A stretch of DNA of 64,000 nt from Catellatospora sichuanensis (GTDB lineage Bacteria; Actinomycetota; Actinomycetes; Mycobacteriales; Micromonosporaceae): positions 292,238 through 356,237 of the forward strand of contig NZ_VIQO01000013.1 in assembly GCF_007483665.1 (NCBI RefSeq), written 5' to 3'. Positions 33,259 to 41,367 of this stretch are shown one piece after another. Made by a program: the position numbers and the translations under genes. The notes beneath the pieces were generated by a model, which worked only from the letters and a program-made list of their open reading frames with translations, was not told where the DNA came from and did no database searches. Numbering within the stretch: the first letter of the stretch is position 1; every line of letters begins with the position of its first letter.

Positions 33259-34551
33259 GTGGGTCAAGAGAACGCGCGCCCACAGGTTTGGCGTCACCCC
33301 CACGGCCGTGCCACCGGTACGCGCGTCCGGCCGAATGTCACTCTGGAGGACACATTGGACGGCCTTGACCGTCGCAGGCTGCTCGGTCTGCTGACCGGCG
33401 TCGGCGTTGCGGGCGTGACCGGCGGCCTCGCGGGCTGCTCGACCGCTGGCACGCCCAGCGAGCGCAGCGGCGTCAGCATCGGTCTCCTCGTCCCCGCCAC
33501 CGGAGCGAACAAGGAGGTCGGCGCCGACCTGGAGTTGGGCTTCAAGCTCTACGTCGACCTGCACGACGGCAAGCTCGGCGGCCGTGCGGTCCGCATCGAG
33601 GTGGAGGACGAGGGCGAGACCACCAAGTCCGGCGCCGCGGCCCTGGAGAACCTGTACAAGGCCCAGGTGCTCGCCGTGGTCGGCGTCGCCAACCCGGATC
33701 TGCTGCCCATCGTCCGCGACCGGGTCGAGGAGGCGAAGGTGCCGCTGCTGGCCGCGCACGCCGCGCCGGCCGAGATGCCCAGTGCCCCGTACATCTGGCG
33801 CACCTCCTACCTCACCGACGAGCCGGCTCTCGCCGTCGCCCACTACCTGCGCCGGCGCCTCGGCAACGGCAGCGGCAAGGTCAGCCTCATCACCGTGCCC
33901 GGCACGGCCGGTGCGGAGCTGATGCTCGGTTTCACCAAGGTCTACGGCAGCGGCGCGCAGGACGTCATCACGGTGAAGTCCGGCATCAAGCCGACCACCG
34001 CCGACTACGCGTCGTACGCGGGACAGATCGCGGACAGGAACCCCAAGGCGATCTTCTGCAACCTGCCCAGCTCGCACATCGTCAAGTTCATGGCCGCGCT
34101 CAAGCAGGCCGGGCTCACGCCGGGCAGCGACGTCGAGCTCTACGCTCCCGGCGCGATCGCCGAGGGCGGTGCCCTCGACGAGCTCAGCGACGGCGCCCGC
34201 GGGCTCTTCACCGCGATGCACTACTCGGCCGACCTCAACAACATGGCCAACCACACGTTCTCGTCGTTGTTCCAGGCCAAGTTCCAGCGCTCCCCCACGG
34301 CGTTCGCGGTCGCCGCGTTCGACGCCGCGGCGGTGCTCGACCAGGCGCTGACGCTGGCCGGCGACGGCACGCTCAGCCCGCAGAAGGTCAACACGCTGCT
34401 GTCGAACGTGGGCCAGGTGATCAGCCCCCGCGGCAACTGGCAGTTCAACCAGCAGCGCTCCCCGCAGCAGAAGTGGTATCTGCGCAAGGTCGAGAAGGAC
34501 GGCCCCATCCTGTCGAACGTGCTGATCAGCGACCTCGCTACCCTCGGGTAG
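33259..34551 (+). CDS. Tat-exported substrate-binding lipoprotein (Leu/Ile/Val-binding type)
   Basis: 430-residue periplasmic-binding-fold protein of type I (branched-chain amino acid receptor family). Residues 35-60 carry a twin-arginine lipoprotein signal (DRRRLLGLLTG, lipobox LAGC). The mature domain starts VSIGLLVPATGANKEVGADLELGFKLYVD and continues with VGVANPDLLPIVRDRVEEAKVPLLAAHA and ITVPGTAGAELMLGF. No permease or ATPase gene is adjacent, so it may serve an ABC transporter elsewhere or act as a sensor. The GTG follows TAGAAC by 6 nt (leaderless-like). Its TAG stop overlaps the next GTG by 1 nt. Confidence 0.85.
   Translation: MGQENARPQVWRHPHGRATGTRVRPNVTLEDTLDGLDRRRLLGLLTGVGVAGVTGGLAGCSTAGTPSERSGVSIGLLVPATGANKEVGADLELGFKLYVDLHDGKLGGRAVRIEVEDEGETTKSGAAALENLYKAQVLAVVGVANPDLLPIVRDRVEEAKVPLLAAHAAPAEMPSAPYIWRTSYLTDEPALAVAHYLRRRLGNGSGKVSLITVPGTAGAELMLGFTKVYGSGAQDVITVKSGIKPTTADYASYAGQIADRNPKAIFCNLPSSHIVKFMAALKQAGLTPGSDVELYAPGAIAEGGALDELSDGARGLFTAMHYSADLNNMANHTFSSLFQAKFQRSPTAFAVAAFDAAAVLDQALTLAGDGTLSPQKVNTLLSNVGQVISPRGNWQFNQQRSPQQKWYLRKVEKDGPILSNVLISDLATLG
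34539..34544 (+). promoter_or_regulatory. -10 box for leaderless Lrp-type regulator
   Basis: TACCCT, 6 nt, GTG at 34551, lying inside the last codons of the upstream gene. Confidence 0.45.
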
Positions 34552-34982
34552 TGCAGTTGGACGACGTTGACCAGCGAATAATCTCCGCGCTCCTGAGCGA
34601 CGCGCGCACCACCTACGCCGAGATCGGCATGGTGGTGTCGCTGTCGGCACCGGCTGTCAAGCGACGGGTGGACCGGCTGCGCTCCGGTGGGGTGATCAAG
34701 GGATTCACCGCCGTGGTCGACCCGGCGGCGGTGGGTGGCGGCACGGAGGCCTTCGTCGAGCTGTTCTGCACCGGGCGCACCACGCCCGCGCAGATCACGC
34801 AGGCCACCCGCCGCCACCCCGAGGTGGTCGGGGCGTACACCGTCTCCGGCGAGGCCGACGCCCTGGTGCACCTGCGCGCGGCCGACATCTCCCACCTGGA
34901 ACAGGCGCTGGAGCGGCTGCGGGCGGAGCCCTTCATCACCAGCACCCGGAGCATGATCGTCCTGTCCCGTCTGGTCGACTGA
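34551..34982 (+). CDS. Lrp/AsnC family transcriptional regulator
   Basis: 143-residue regulator with an N-terminal winged helix (LDDVDQRIISALLSDARTTYAEIGMVVSLSAPAVKRRVDRLRSGGVIKGFTAVVD) and a C-terminal RAM/ligand-binding domain (VVGAYTVSGEADALVHLRAADISHLEQALERLR). Such proteins form octamers that sense amino acids. Because the GTG overlaps the stop of the amino-acid-binding-type lipoprotein by 1 nt, regulation of or by that solute is plausible. Confidence 0.92.
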   Translation: MQLDDVDQRIISALLSDARTTYAEIGMVVSLSAPAVKRRVDRLRSGGVIKGFTAVVDPAAVGGGTEAFVELFCTGRTTPAQITQATRRHPEVVGAYTVSGEADALVHLRAADISHLEQALERLRAEPFITSTRSMIVLSRLVD

Positions 34983-35037
34983 CCGCGTCCGGGTACGCCG
35001 GACGGCGCGGCTCTCGACGCCGACGGGAGCCGCGAGC

Positions 35038-36882
35038 ATGATCCGTACGTCGAAGACGGGCATGAGACGAAGCGTGCTCTGCCTGCTCACCACGTTGTCC
35101 CTGGCCGGCTGCACGGCAGGCGGCGGCGCGATCGCGGACCGTCCCGTTCCCGGGCCCGAGCCGCAACTGCGCCTGGTGTCGTACGACTCCTGCGACGGCC
35201 TGCTGGAGTCGGTGCGCGAAGCGGCCAAACGCGTGGTGACCTCCTGGGGCCTGCCCGGCAGCAGCTGGGGGATGCGCTTGCAGCGCGCGCAACCGGCCAC
35301 CGCAGACGGCGCGCGGGAGGGCGCGGGCCCGGACACCTCCGCCAAGTCGTACTCCGGCACCAACACGCACGAGGTGGGGGTCGACGAGCCGGACATCGTC
35401 AAGACCGACGGACGGCGCATCGTGACCGTGCTCGGCGACACGCTGCGGGTCATCGACGCGACGACCCGCCGGGCGGCCGGCTCGCTGCACCTCGGCAACG
35501 GTATGCACCAGCTCTTCCTGCAGGGCGACCGAGCGCTGGTGCTCACGTCCATGCAGGCGATGATGTACGGCGGCGTCTCGGACGCCCGCATGCCGATGCG
35601 CGGCGGGCCGTCCTCGACCCGGCTCCGGCTGGTCGACCTGGCCGGCGAGCCCCGGTTCACCGGCCAGTACGAGATCGGGGCCGAGCTGACCGACGCCCGG
35701 CTCGCCGACGGCACCGCCCGCGTGGTGGTCACCTCCCACCCGATGATCGACTTCACGTGGTTGGAGAAGGGCACCGACGCGGATCGCATCGCCGCCAACA
35801 AGAAGGTCATCGACAGTACGCCGCTGGAGCGGTGGCTGCCCGCGTACACCGCCGACGGCGCCGGCGGGCGGCTCGACTGCGGGCAGGTCAGCAGGCCCGC
35901 CGAGTTCAGCGGGACCTCGCTGGTGACGGTGCTCAGCTTCGACCTGAACCGCGCGGCGCTGGGCGACGGCCTGCCCACGGCGGTGCTCGCCGACGCCCGC
36001 ACGGTGTACGGCACCGGCGGCCGGCTGTACCTCGCCCACGACGAGGGTTGGCGGGGTGAGAAGGCGAGGGACCGCACCGAGCTGTACATGTTCGACGTCT
36101 CCGGACCGCGCCCGGTCTTCGCCGCGTCCGGCAGCGTGCCGGGATGGCTGCTCAACCAGTACTCGCTGAGCGAGCACGACGGCGTGCTGCGCGTGGCCAC
36201 CACCACCGGGCAGCAGTGGAGGCGGGAGCAGACCAGCGAGTCCACGGTGTACACACTGCGCCGCAACGGCGGGCAGCTCCAGCCGCTGGGCAAGCTCGGC
36301 GGCCTGGGCAAGGGGGAGCGGATCTACGCCGTGCGCTTCCTCGGCCCCACCGGATACGTCGTCACGTTCCGGCAGACCGATCCGCTCTACACGATCGACC
36401 TGCGCGACCCGGCCCGCCCGGTGCTCGCCGGCGAGCTGAAGATCCCGGGATACAGCAGCTATCTGCACCCGGTCGCCGACGGCCGGCTCATCGGGGTGGG
36501 CCAGGACGCGACCGGCCAGGGCCGGGTGACCGGGCTGCAGGTGTCGCTGTTCGACGTCGGCGGCGCGGACCCGAAGCGGCTCGACCAGGAGAAGATCCCG
36601 CACGGCTGGAGCGAGGCCGAGTACGACCCGCACGCGTTCCTGTACTGGCCCGCGACGGGGCTGCTGGTGGTTCCGTACGCCGCGTACGACAAGCAGGAGC
36701 GGACCGGCGCCCTGCTGTTCCGGGTGGGCTCCGGTTCGCTGGAGAAGGCCGGCGAGGTGAACCCCGGCGGCTATCCCCGCCGCAGCCTCGTCATCGACGA
36801 CACGCTCTGGGTCGTGTCGGACACCGTGGCCGTGGCCACCACCCTGTCCGGCACCGCCGAACTCGCCCGGGTCGTCCTCTGA
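35038..36882 (+). CDS. Secreted beta-propeller domain lipoprotein
   Basis: 614-residue exported protein of the bacterial Beta_propel family (C-terminal beta-propeller). The signal peptide ends in the lipobox LSLAGC (Cys near residue 25). A conserved opening block SYSGTNTHEVGVDEPDIVKTDGRRIVTVLGDTLRVID identifies the family. Repeated propeller blades follow through TGYVVTFRQTDPLYTIDLRDPARPVLAGELKIPGYSSYLHPV and DPHAFLYWPATGLLVVPY. It is probably a surface-anchored binding or scaffold protein; the ligand is unknown. It ends at the 23-bp palindromic terminator. Confidence 0.9.
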   Translation: MIRTSKTGMRRSVLCLLTTLSLAGCTAGGGAIADRPVPGPEPQLRLVSYDSCDGLLESVREAAKRVVTSWGLPGSSWGMRLQRAQPATADGAREGAGPDTSAKSYSGTNTHEVGVDEPDIVKTDGRRIVTVLGDTLRVIDATTRRAAGSLHLGNGMHQLFLQGDRALVLTSMQAMMYGGVSDARMPMRGGPSSTRLRLVDLAGEPRFTGQYEIGAELTDARLADGTARVVVTSHPMIDFTWLEKGTDADRIAANKKVIDSTPLERWLPAYTADGAGGRLDCGQVSRPAEFSGTSLVTVLSFDLNRAALGDGLPTAVLADARTVYGTGGRLYLAHDEGWRGEKARDRTELYMFDVSGPRPVFAASGSVPGWLLNQYSLSEHDGVLRVATTTGQQWRREQTSESTVYTLRRNGGQLQPLGKLGGLGKGERIYAVRFLGPTGYVVTFRQTDPLYTIDLRDPARPVLAGELKIPGYSSYLHPVADGRLIGVGQDATGQGRVTGLQVSLFDVGGADPKRLDQEKIPHGWSEAEYDPHAFLYWPATGLLVVPYAAYDKQERTGALLFRVGSGSLEKAGEVNPGGYPRRSLVIDDTLWVVSDTVAVATTLSGTAELARVVL

Positions 36883-36901
36883 CCCGGGCGCCTCGAACCA
36901 C

Positions 36902-36952
36902 GAAGATCCTGGGCGGACCGCGGGTCACCCCCGCGGTCCGCCCAGGATCTTC
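36902..36952. terminator. 23-bp perfect palindromic terminator between convergent genes
   Basis: Arms 36902-36924 and 36930-36952 (outer GAAGATCCTGGGCGG / CCGCCCAGGATCTTC) are exact reverse complements with a 5-nt loop. It lies 20 nt after one stop and 13 nt from the other, so it ends both transcripts. Confidence 0.85.
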
Positions 36953-36964
36953 AGGTGAGGCTGG

Positions 36965-37993
36965 TCAGAGGTACTGGCCGATGCGGGCTTCGGGGATGTT
37001 GCCCGCGGGCTTGTCGCCCTCGCCGAAGAAGCGCTTGCCGCCGAACTCGCCGTGCAGGCGGTCGTCCAGCTCGTCGGCCAGCCCGGTCATCACCTGGATC
37101 GCCAGGGCCAGGTGGCTGGCCTGGAAGTCGCGGCCGAACACCGGGATCGAGGCCCACACCGTGCCGGCGGTGCAGTAGAGGCGGCCGATCGGCATCCGAT
37201 TGGTCAGTTCGGACAGCTTCACGAACAGCTTCTCGGTCGGCTCGATGTCGGTCAGCACCGGCGAGAACACGTCGATCAGCGGCGGGTTCTCGCGGACGCG
37301 TACGAACACCATGGCCGAACCGGCCCGGATGCCGATGTCACCGTCGCCGTCCACCTGCAGCTCGTCCGGGTCGGACTTGAGCATCGCGGACACCACGATG
37401 CGCACCCGGTCGGCCAGCTCCAGCCCACTGGCGTCGAGCGAGTCGATCGAGGGCAGGAACGCGTCCACCGTCGACTCGTGCCGCGCCGTGCCCAGCGGCT
37501 CGATCGGGACGGGCTCCTCCTGGCGGTCGTGCGCCTCGTAGACCAGGAACGCGGGATGGGGTGCGCCGTAAACATCGCGCAGCGTCCGCGTGATCACGTT
37601 CGCCAGTCCCTCGGACGGGCCCGTCATGCCGAAGTTCTCCCGCGACCCGGCCATCACGCCCGGCGGCGACCAGCCCAGCGCGACCATCGCCGCGATCGCG
37701 GACCGCTCCAGCCGAAACCCTTCCGGCAGGTTCGCGTTGCTGACCGCCCGCGCCTGCAGCGAGCCGTCCTCCAGGCACTCCACGCTCACGCCGTACACGG
37801 CGGAGCCGGTGCCCGACGCGGTCGGGTCCAGCGCCAGTTCCAGTTCACTGCCGACCGGCAGCGTCGGCAGGGCCGCGGCCAGGGCTCTGGCGAACTCCCG
37901 CCAGGCCTCGGCGACCTTCGCATGCAGGTCCGCGGTGGTGGGTTCGTCGAGCAGCCCGGCCTCCGCCAGGCCAGGATTCGACAGTTCCGACAT
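36965..37993 (-). CDS. YbjN/T3SS-chaperone-like (TY-Chap type) protein with proteasome-type GQYL tail
   Basis: 342-residue soluble protein related to the YbjN / type-III-secretion-chaperone-like (TY-Chap) peptide-binding fold: RLERSAIAAMVALGWSPPGV, MVFVRVRENPPLIDVFSPVLTDIEP, KLFVKLSELTNRMPIGRLYCTAGTVWASIPVFGRDFQASHLALAIQVMTGLADELDDRLHGEFGGKRFF. It ends EARIGQYL, exactly the C-terminal tetrapeptide of Bpa encoded 4 kb away. That motif docks Bpa and Mpa into the 20S proteasome alpha ring, so a role as a proteasome-linked chaperone or adaptor is inferred. The ATG at 37993 has GAGGAGG upstream. Confidence 0.8.
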   Translation of the reverse strand: MSELSNPGLAEAGLLDEPTTADLHAKVAEAWREFARALAAALPTLPVGSELELALDPTASGTGSAVYGVSVECLEDGSLQARAVSNANLPEGFRLERSAIAAMVALGWSPPGVMAGSRENFGMTGPSEGLANVITRTLRDVYGAPHPAFLVYEAHDRQEEPVPIEPLGTARHESTVDAFLPSIDSLDASGLELADRVRIVVSAMLKSDPDELQVDGDGDIGIRAGSAMVFVRVRENPPLIDVFSPVLTDIEPTEKLFVKLSELTNRMPIGRLYCTAGTVWASIPVFGRDFQASHLALAIQVMTGLADELDDRLHGEFGGKRFFGEGDKPAGNIPEARIGQYL

Positions 37994-38161
37994 GGGTGCG
38001 CCTCCTCGTCGAACCTGGCTCAATCCCGGCAAGCCGTCGGACGAACCTGGGTCCTCTGTCACGGAGACACTACCGACCGGAAGCGCATTCGCGTAGTCGG
38101 CCATTCGACCGTCCACACCCTTGCGTCGCCTGTCCGCGTCCGCCATGTACCGGCCGCGGCC

Positions 38162-38407
38162 TCAGTCCGGATCGGGTGCGGCGAGGCGGTGGGCCAGGCC
38201 GGTCAGGCGGGCGGCCAGCTCCTGCGGGTCGCCGCCGCGCCCGACGGCCAGCCCCAGCAGGTATGCGCCGACCGGGGCACCGGGCCGCACCGTGTTGTGC
38301 GCCACCTCCCGGGCCAGGTCCAGCACCATCGTCACGTCCACGTCCGCGCGGGGCACGCCCAGCTCGGCGCACGCCGCGTCGGTGAAGTCATGCAGGTCCA
38401 CGCCCAT
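38162..38407 (-). CDS. DUF6457 family small protein
   Basis: 81-residue helical protein (MGVDLHDFTDAACAELGVPRADVD, then VLDLAREVAHNTVRPGAPVGAYLLGLAVGRG). It matches the small conserved actinobacterial family commonly found beside mobA. Its ATG lies 20 bp inside the mobA 3' end, so translation is coupled. A helper role in molybdenum cofactor handling is inferred from context only. Confidence 0.78.
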   Translation of the reverse strand: MGVDLHDFTDAACAELGVPRADVDVTMVLDLAREVAHNTVRPGAPVGAYLLGLAVGRGGDPQELAARLTGLAHRLAAPDPD

Positions 38408-38981
38408 GTACCGCCTCCGCTTCGCTCAGTTCTTCCGGGGTGTCGCAGTCATACCACGGCGCCGGGCCCACGCCGGACCACGGCACCTCGGCCACGTCCG
38501 CGTGTGCCAGCAGCGCCCGCATCGGGGCGCCGTGCGGCTGCGCGGGCAGCGCGGCGCGCAGCGCCCCGAGCCGCCACGCCGCGCAGAGGTGCTGCCGTCG
38601 GCCGTCCGCGTCGGTGAACATCACCACGTCCGCGTCCACGGCGAGCAGCGCCGCCACCGCGTCCCGGGTCAGGAAAGGCAGATCCGCGGCGACGACCAGC
38701 ACCCGGTCGACGCCGCCCAGCTCCGGCAGCCCTGTCGCACCGGCGGCGACGGCCGCGACCGGGCCGCCCCCGGGCGGTTCCTCGCGGGTCAGCACGGCTC
38801 CGGCCGGCAGCTCGGCGGCCAGCTCCGGCGGCCCGACGACCACCAGCGCACGCGCGTCGGCGACTGCCGCGAGCACCCGTCGCAGCATCGGCACCCCACC
38901 GACGGGCAGCAGCGGTTTGGCGACCCCACCCATTCGGCGGGCAGCGCCCCCGGCCAGCACCATCGCCGCGTACGAGATCAT
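38388..38981 (-). CDS. mobA: Molybdenum cofactor guanylyltransferase-like NTP transferase
   Basis: 197-residue nucleotidyltransferase that would attach GMP to molybdopterin. The signature LAGGAARRMGGVAKPLLPVGG (residues 9-29) is the MobA/MobA-like NTP-binding loop, with the metal-binding VVAADLPFL near 95-103. The ATG at 38981 has GGGGAG upstream. A MobA-related CofC/FbiD or MocA function cannot be excluded by sequence alone, but the DUF6457 neighbour favours MobA. moaA and moaD lie 7 kb away on the other strand. Confidence 0.85.
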   Translation of the reverse strand: MISYAAMVLAGGAARRMGGVAKPLLPVGGVPMLRRVLAAVADARALVVVGPPELAAELPAGAVLTREEPPGGGPVAAVAAGATGLPELGGVDRVLVVAADLPFLTRDAVAALLAVDADVVMFTDADGRRQHLCAAWRLGALRAALPAQPHGAPMRALLAHADVAEVPWSGVGPAPWYDCDTPEELSEAEAVHGRGPA

Positions 38982-39077
38982 CTGTTCGCTCCCCGCCCTG
39001 TGGACGAACCGGCGTGTCATCCACAGGCTAGCGATCATCGCTGTCCCCGTCGCGCCGTGGCGGGGAGGCTGCCGCAC

Positions 39078-40154
39078 ATGACGACCGACTCCCCGACCTA
39101 CACCCTCACCGAACGCGCGGACCTGCTCGGCTACGTGCCCTACCTGCTCGGCTTCCACCCGGCGGACAGCGTCGTCGTGCTGGGGGTGACGGACCGGCAG
39201 ATCGGTGTCGCCGTCCGCGCCGACCTCGGGCAGCCCCGCGCCGAGACGGTCCACCGGCTCGCCCGGCTGCTCGCCGCCGCGGGCCGGGCGCGGGCCGCGA
39301 TCACCTCGGTGCTGCTCGTCGGATACGGCCCCGACCCTGCGGCTGCCGACGTGACCCGCGACGTGGCGAACGCCCTCGACGCCCGCGGCTACCACGTGCG
39401 CGAGGTGCTGCTGCACGCCGGCGACCGCTACCACTGCCTGCAGTGCGACGACTGCACGCCGCCCGGCGGAGCCCCGTTCGACCTGAGCACGACCGCCGCG
39501 GCCGCCATCGCCACCTACGAGGGGCTGGTCGCCCAGCCCGACCGGGCCGCGGTGGAGCAACTGGTCCGGCCCGTCGGCGGGCTGGCCGCGATCGCGATGA
39601 CGCAGGCCGTGGACCGCGCCGAGGAGCGGCTCGACGCGCTGCTCTGCGACGGCATCGCCGAGGCCCGCCGCGACGGCAGACCCGACACCAGACCCGGCGT
39701 GCGGCGCGGGAACGTGACCGGAGGCGGCACCGGGACCGGATCAAACGAGGACGCTGCCGACGACCGGCTGGTGCGGGCCGGGACGGCCGCGGTCGAGGAC
39801 GCATTGCGCGTCGCCGAATCCGGTGGGCGGCTCGATGACGATGAGGCCGCCTGGCTCACCGTGCTCCTGCTCGACCTGCGCTGCCGGGACCATGCGTGGC
39901 AGCTGACCGATACCGAGCCCTGGCAGCTCGACCTCTGGCTGGACCTCACCCGGCGCGGTGAGCCCGCGCTGCTGGCCCCGGTCGCCAGCCTGCTGGCCTG
40001 GTGCGCTTGGCGGTCGGGCAACGGTGTGCTGGCCGGGGCGGCGTTGCGTCGGGCGCTGCTGGCCGACCCGGCGTACACCCTGGCCCACCTGCTCACCGAG
40101 GCGCTCGACCAGGCGATACCGCCTGGCAGTGTCGGGCCCTGGCCCGCGCGGTAG
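39078..40154 (+). CDS. DUF4192 family protein
   Basis: 358-residue soluble actinobacterial protein of unknown function. The family opening is clear (TLTERADLLGYVPYLLGFHPADSVVVLGV), followed by SVLLVGYGPD, DARGYHVREVLLHAGDRYHCLQCDDCTPPGGAPF and a helical C-terminus (WCAWRSGNGVLAGAALRRALLADPAYTLAHLL). The YHCLQCDDCTPP segment has three Cys that could bind metal. The ATG has GGGGAGG upstream. It diverges from mobA. Confidence 0.88.
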   Translation: MTTDSPTYTLTERADLLGYVPYLLGFHPADSVVVLGVTDRQIGVAVRADLGQPRAETVHRLARLLAAAGRARAAITSVLLVGYGPDPAAADVTRDVANALDARGYHVREVLLHAGDRYHCLQCDDCTPPGGAPFDLSTTAAAAIATYEGLVAQPDRAAVEQLVRPVGGLAAIAMTQAVDRAEERLDALLCDGIAEARRDGRPDTRPGVRRGNVTGGGTGTGSNEDAADDRLVRAGTAAVEDALRVAESGGRLDDDEAAWLTVLLLDLRCRDHAWQLTDTEPWQLDLWLDLTRRGEPALLAPVASLLAWCAWRSGNGVLAGAALRRALLADPAYTLAHLLTEALDQAIPPGSVGPWPAR

Positions 40155-40290
40155 GCCACCGACTGGACGCCATGGCCTGGGATACAGCCGGTTCCGGGAA
40201 AACGCGCTCAGTCGCGCGATCGGGGCGCATCCAGGGGGCGGACGGCACGCCCGCGCGGCGCGCACCGGGCGACGGCTCAGAATGGGACAC

Positions 40291-41184
40291 GTGGACCTGG
40301 CCTACCTGCGCGCGCATCCGCACCTGCTGCCGACCTTCCTGCACCATCAGCGGATCCGGGAGACGCCGGTCGACGGCGGCTCGATCTGCCACACGAGCAG
40401 GCTGACCTTCGACGACGGCGAGTCGATCTTCACCAAGTCGTGGCCCGAGGCGGGCGGGCGGGCACCGGAGGGCTTCTTCACCGCCGAGGCGAACGGCCTG
40501 CGCTGGCTCGCCGAGACCGGCACGGTCGCGGTGCCCGAGGTGCTGGTCGACACCCCGGACCTGCTCGGTATGGCATGGATCGAGCACGGGCGGCCGTCGG
40601 CTGCCGCGGCCGACGAGTTCGGCAGGGCGCTGGCCGGGCTGCACCGCGTCGGGGCGCCCGCGTTCGGCGCGCCCTGGCCCGGGTTCCACGGCTCCGCGCC
40701 GATGGACAACACCCCGCACCCCGGCCCGTGGCACGAGTGGTACGGCGAGCGCAGGCTGGCCGCGTACCTGCGGCTCTCGGTGGACCGGGGCGCGCTGGAG
40801 CCGGCCGACACGGCCCGCGTCGAACGGGTCCTGGCCGGTCTCGACCGCATCGGCGGCGACGAGCCACCGGCCCGCATCCACGGCGACCTGTGGACCGGCA
40901 ACCTGCTCTGGGGCGCGGACGGCCGGTGCCGGGTGGTCGACCCCGCGGCACACGGCGGCCATCGCGAGACCGACCTGGCCTACCTGCGGTTGTGGGGCGG
41001 CGCGCCGTTCGCGGACCGGATCCTCGCCGCGTACGCCGAAGCCTGGCCGCCCGCCGACGGCTGGACCGAGCGCGTCCCGCTGCACCAGCTCTCCATGTAC
41101 CTGCTGCACACCGCCCTGTTCGGCGCGGCCTTCGCACCCGGCGTCCGCGAGACCGCGACGGCCTGCCTCTCCCTGACCGCCTGA
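40291..41184 (+). CDS. Fructosamine kinase family / APH-fold protein
   Basis: 297-residue kinase-fold protein of the fructosamine-3-kinase family, which phosphorylates glycated amines so that they break down. The N-lobe includes IRETPVDGGSICHTSRLTFDDGESIFTKSW (Lys as ATP-binding residue); the catalytic loop is RIHGDLWTGNLLWG with GHRETDLAYLRLWG as the metal-binding segment. GTG at 40291 (MDLAYLRAHP) follows CAGAAT by 7 nt; an in-frame ATG at 40282 is the alternative. The gene converges with pnkp across two palindromic elements. Confidence 0.86.
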   Translation: MDLAYLRAHPHLLPTFLHHQRIRETPVDGGSICHTSRLTFDDGESIFTKSWPEAGGRAPEGFFTAEANGLRWLAETGTVAVPEVLVDTPDLLGMAWIEHGRPSAAAADEFGRALAGLHRVGAPAFGAPWPGFHGSAPMDNTPHPGPWHEWYGERRLAAYLRLSVDRGALEPADTARVERVLAGLDRIGGDEPPARIHGDLWTGNLLWGADGRCRVVDPAAHGGHRETDLAYLRLWGGAPFADRILAAYAEAWPPADGWTERVPLHQLSMYLLHTALFGAAFAPGVRETATACLSLTA

Positions 41185-41198
41185 ACCGACCCCGACCA

Positions 41199-41261
41199 GC
41201 CGCAGTTTCGGGGAAACTGCGGCTTCGAAGGACTGTGAAGGCGCGATTTCCCCGAAACTGC
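41199..41261. terminator. Mutually exclusive hairpins after the kinase gene
   Basis: Local hairpin GCCGCAGTTT-CGGGG-AAACTGCGGC (41199-41223) competes with a 15-bp perfect inverted repeat, arms 41202-41216 and 41247-41261 (GCAGTTTCGGGGAAA / TTTCCCCGAAACTGC). Both arms share the same segment, so only one can form at a time. Confidence 0.65.
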
Positions 41262-41315
41262 ACCCCCGCGCCGCGCGCGACGGATCGTCGCTGCTCGGGT
41301 GGGGACTGGCGTTAA

Positions 41316-41359
41316 GAAGGGCACCTTCCTCTACGCATAGCGTTAAGAAGGTGCCCTTC
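41316..41359. repeat. Paired TTAAGAAGG palindromic element
   Basis: GAAGGGCACCTTC (41316-41328) and GAAGGTGCCCTTC (41347-41359) are exact reverse complements. Each is preceded by the direct repeat GCGTTAA, so the unit is both a direct and an inverted repeat. It lies 9 bp from the pnkp stop. It may be a dispersed family element that serves as terminator. Confidence 0.65.
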
Positions 41360-41367
41360 CTTTGGGC

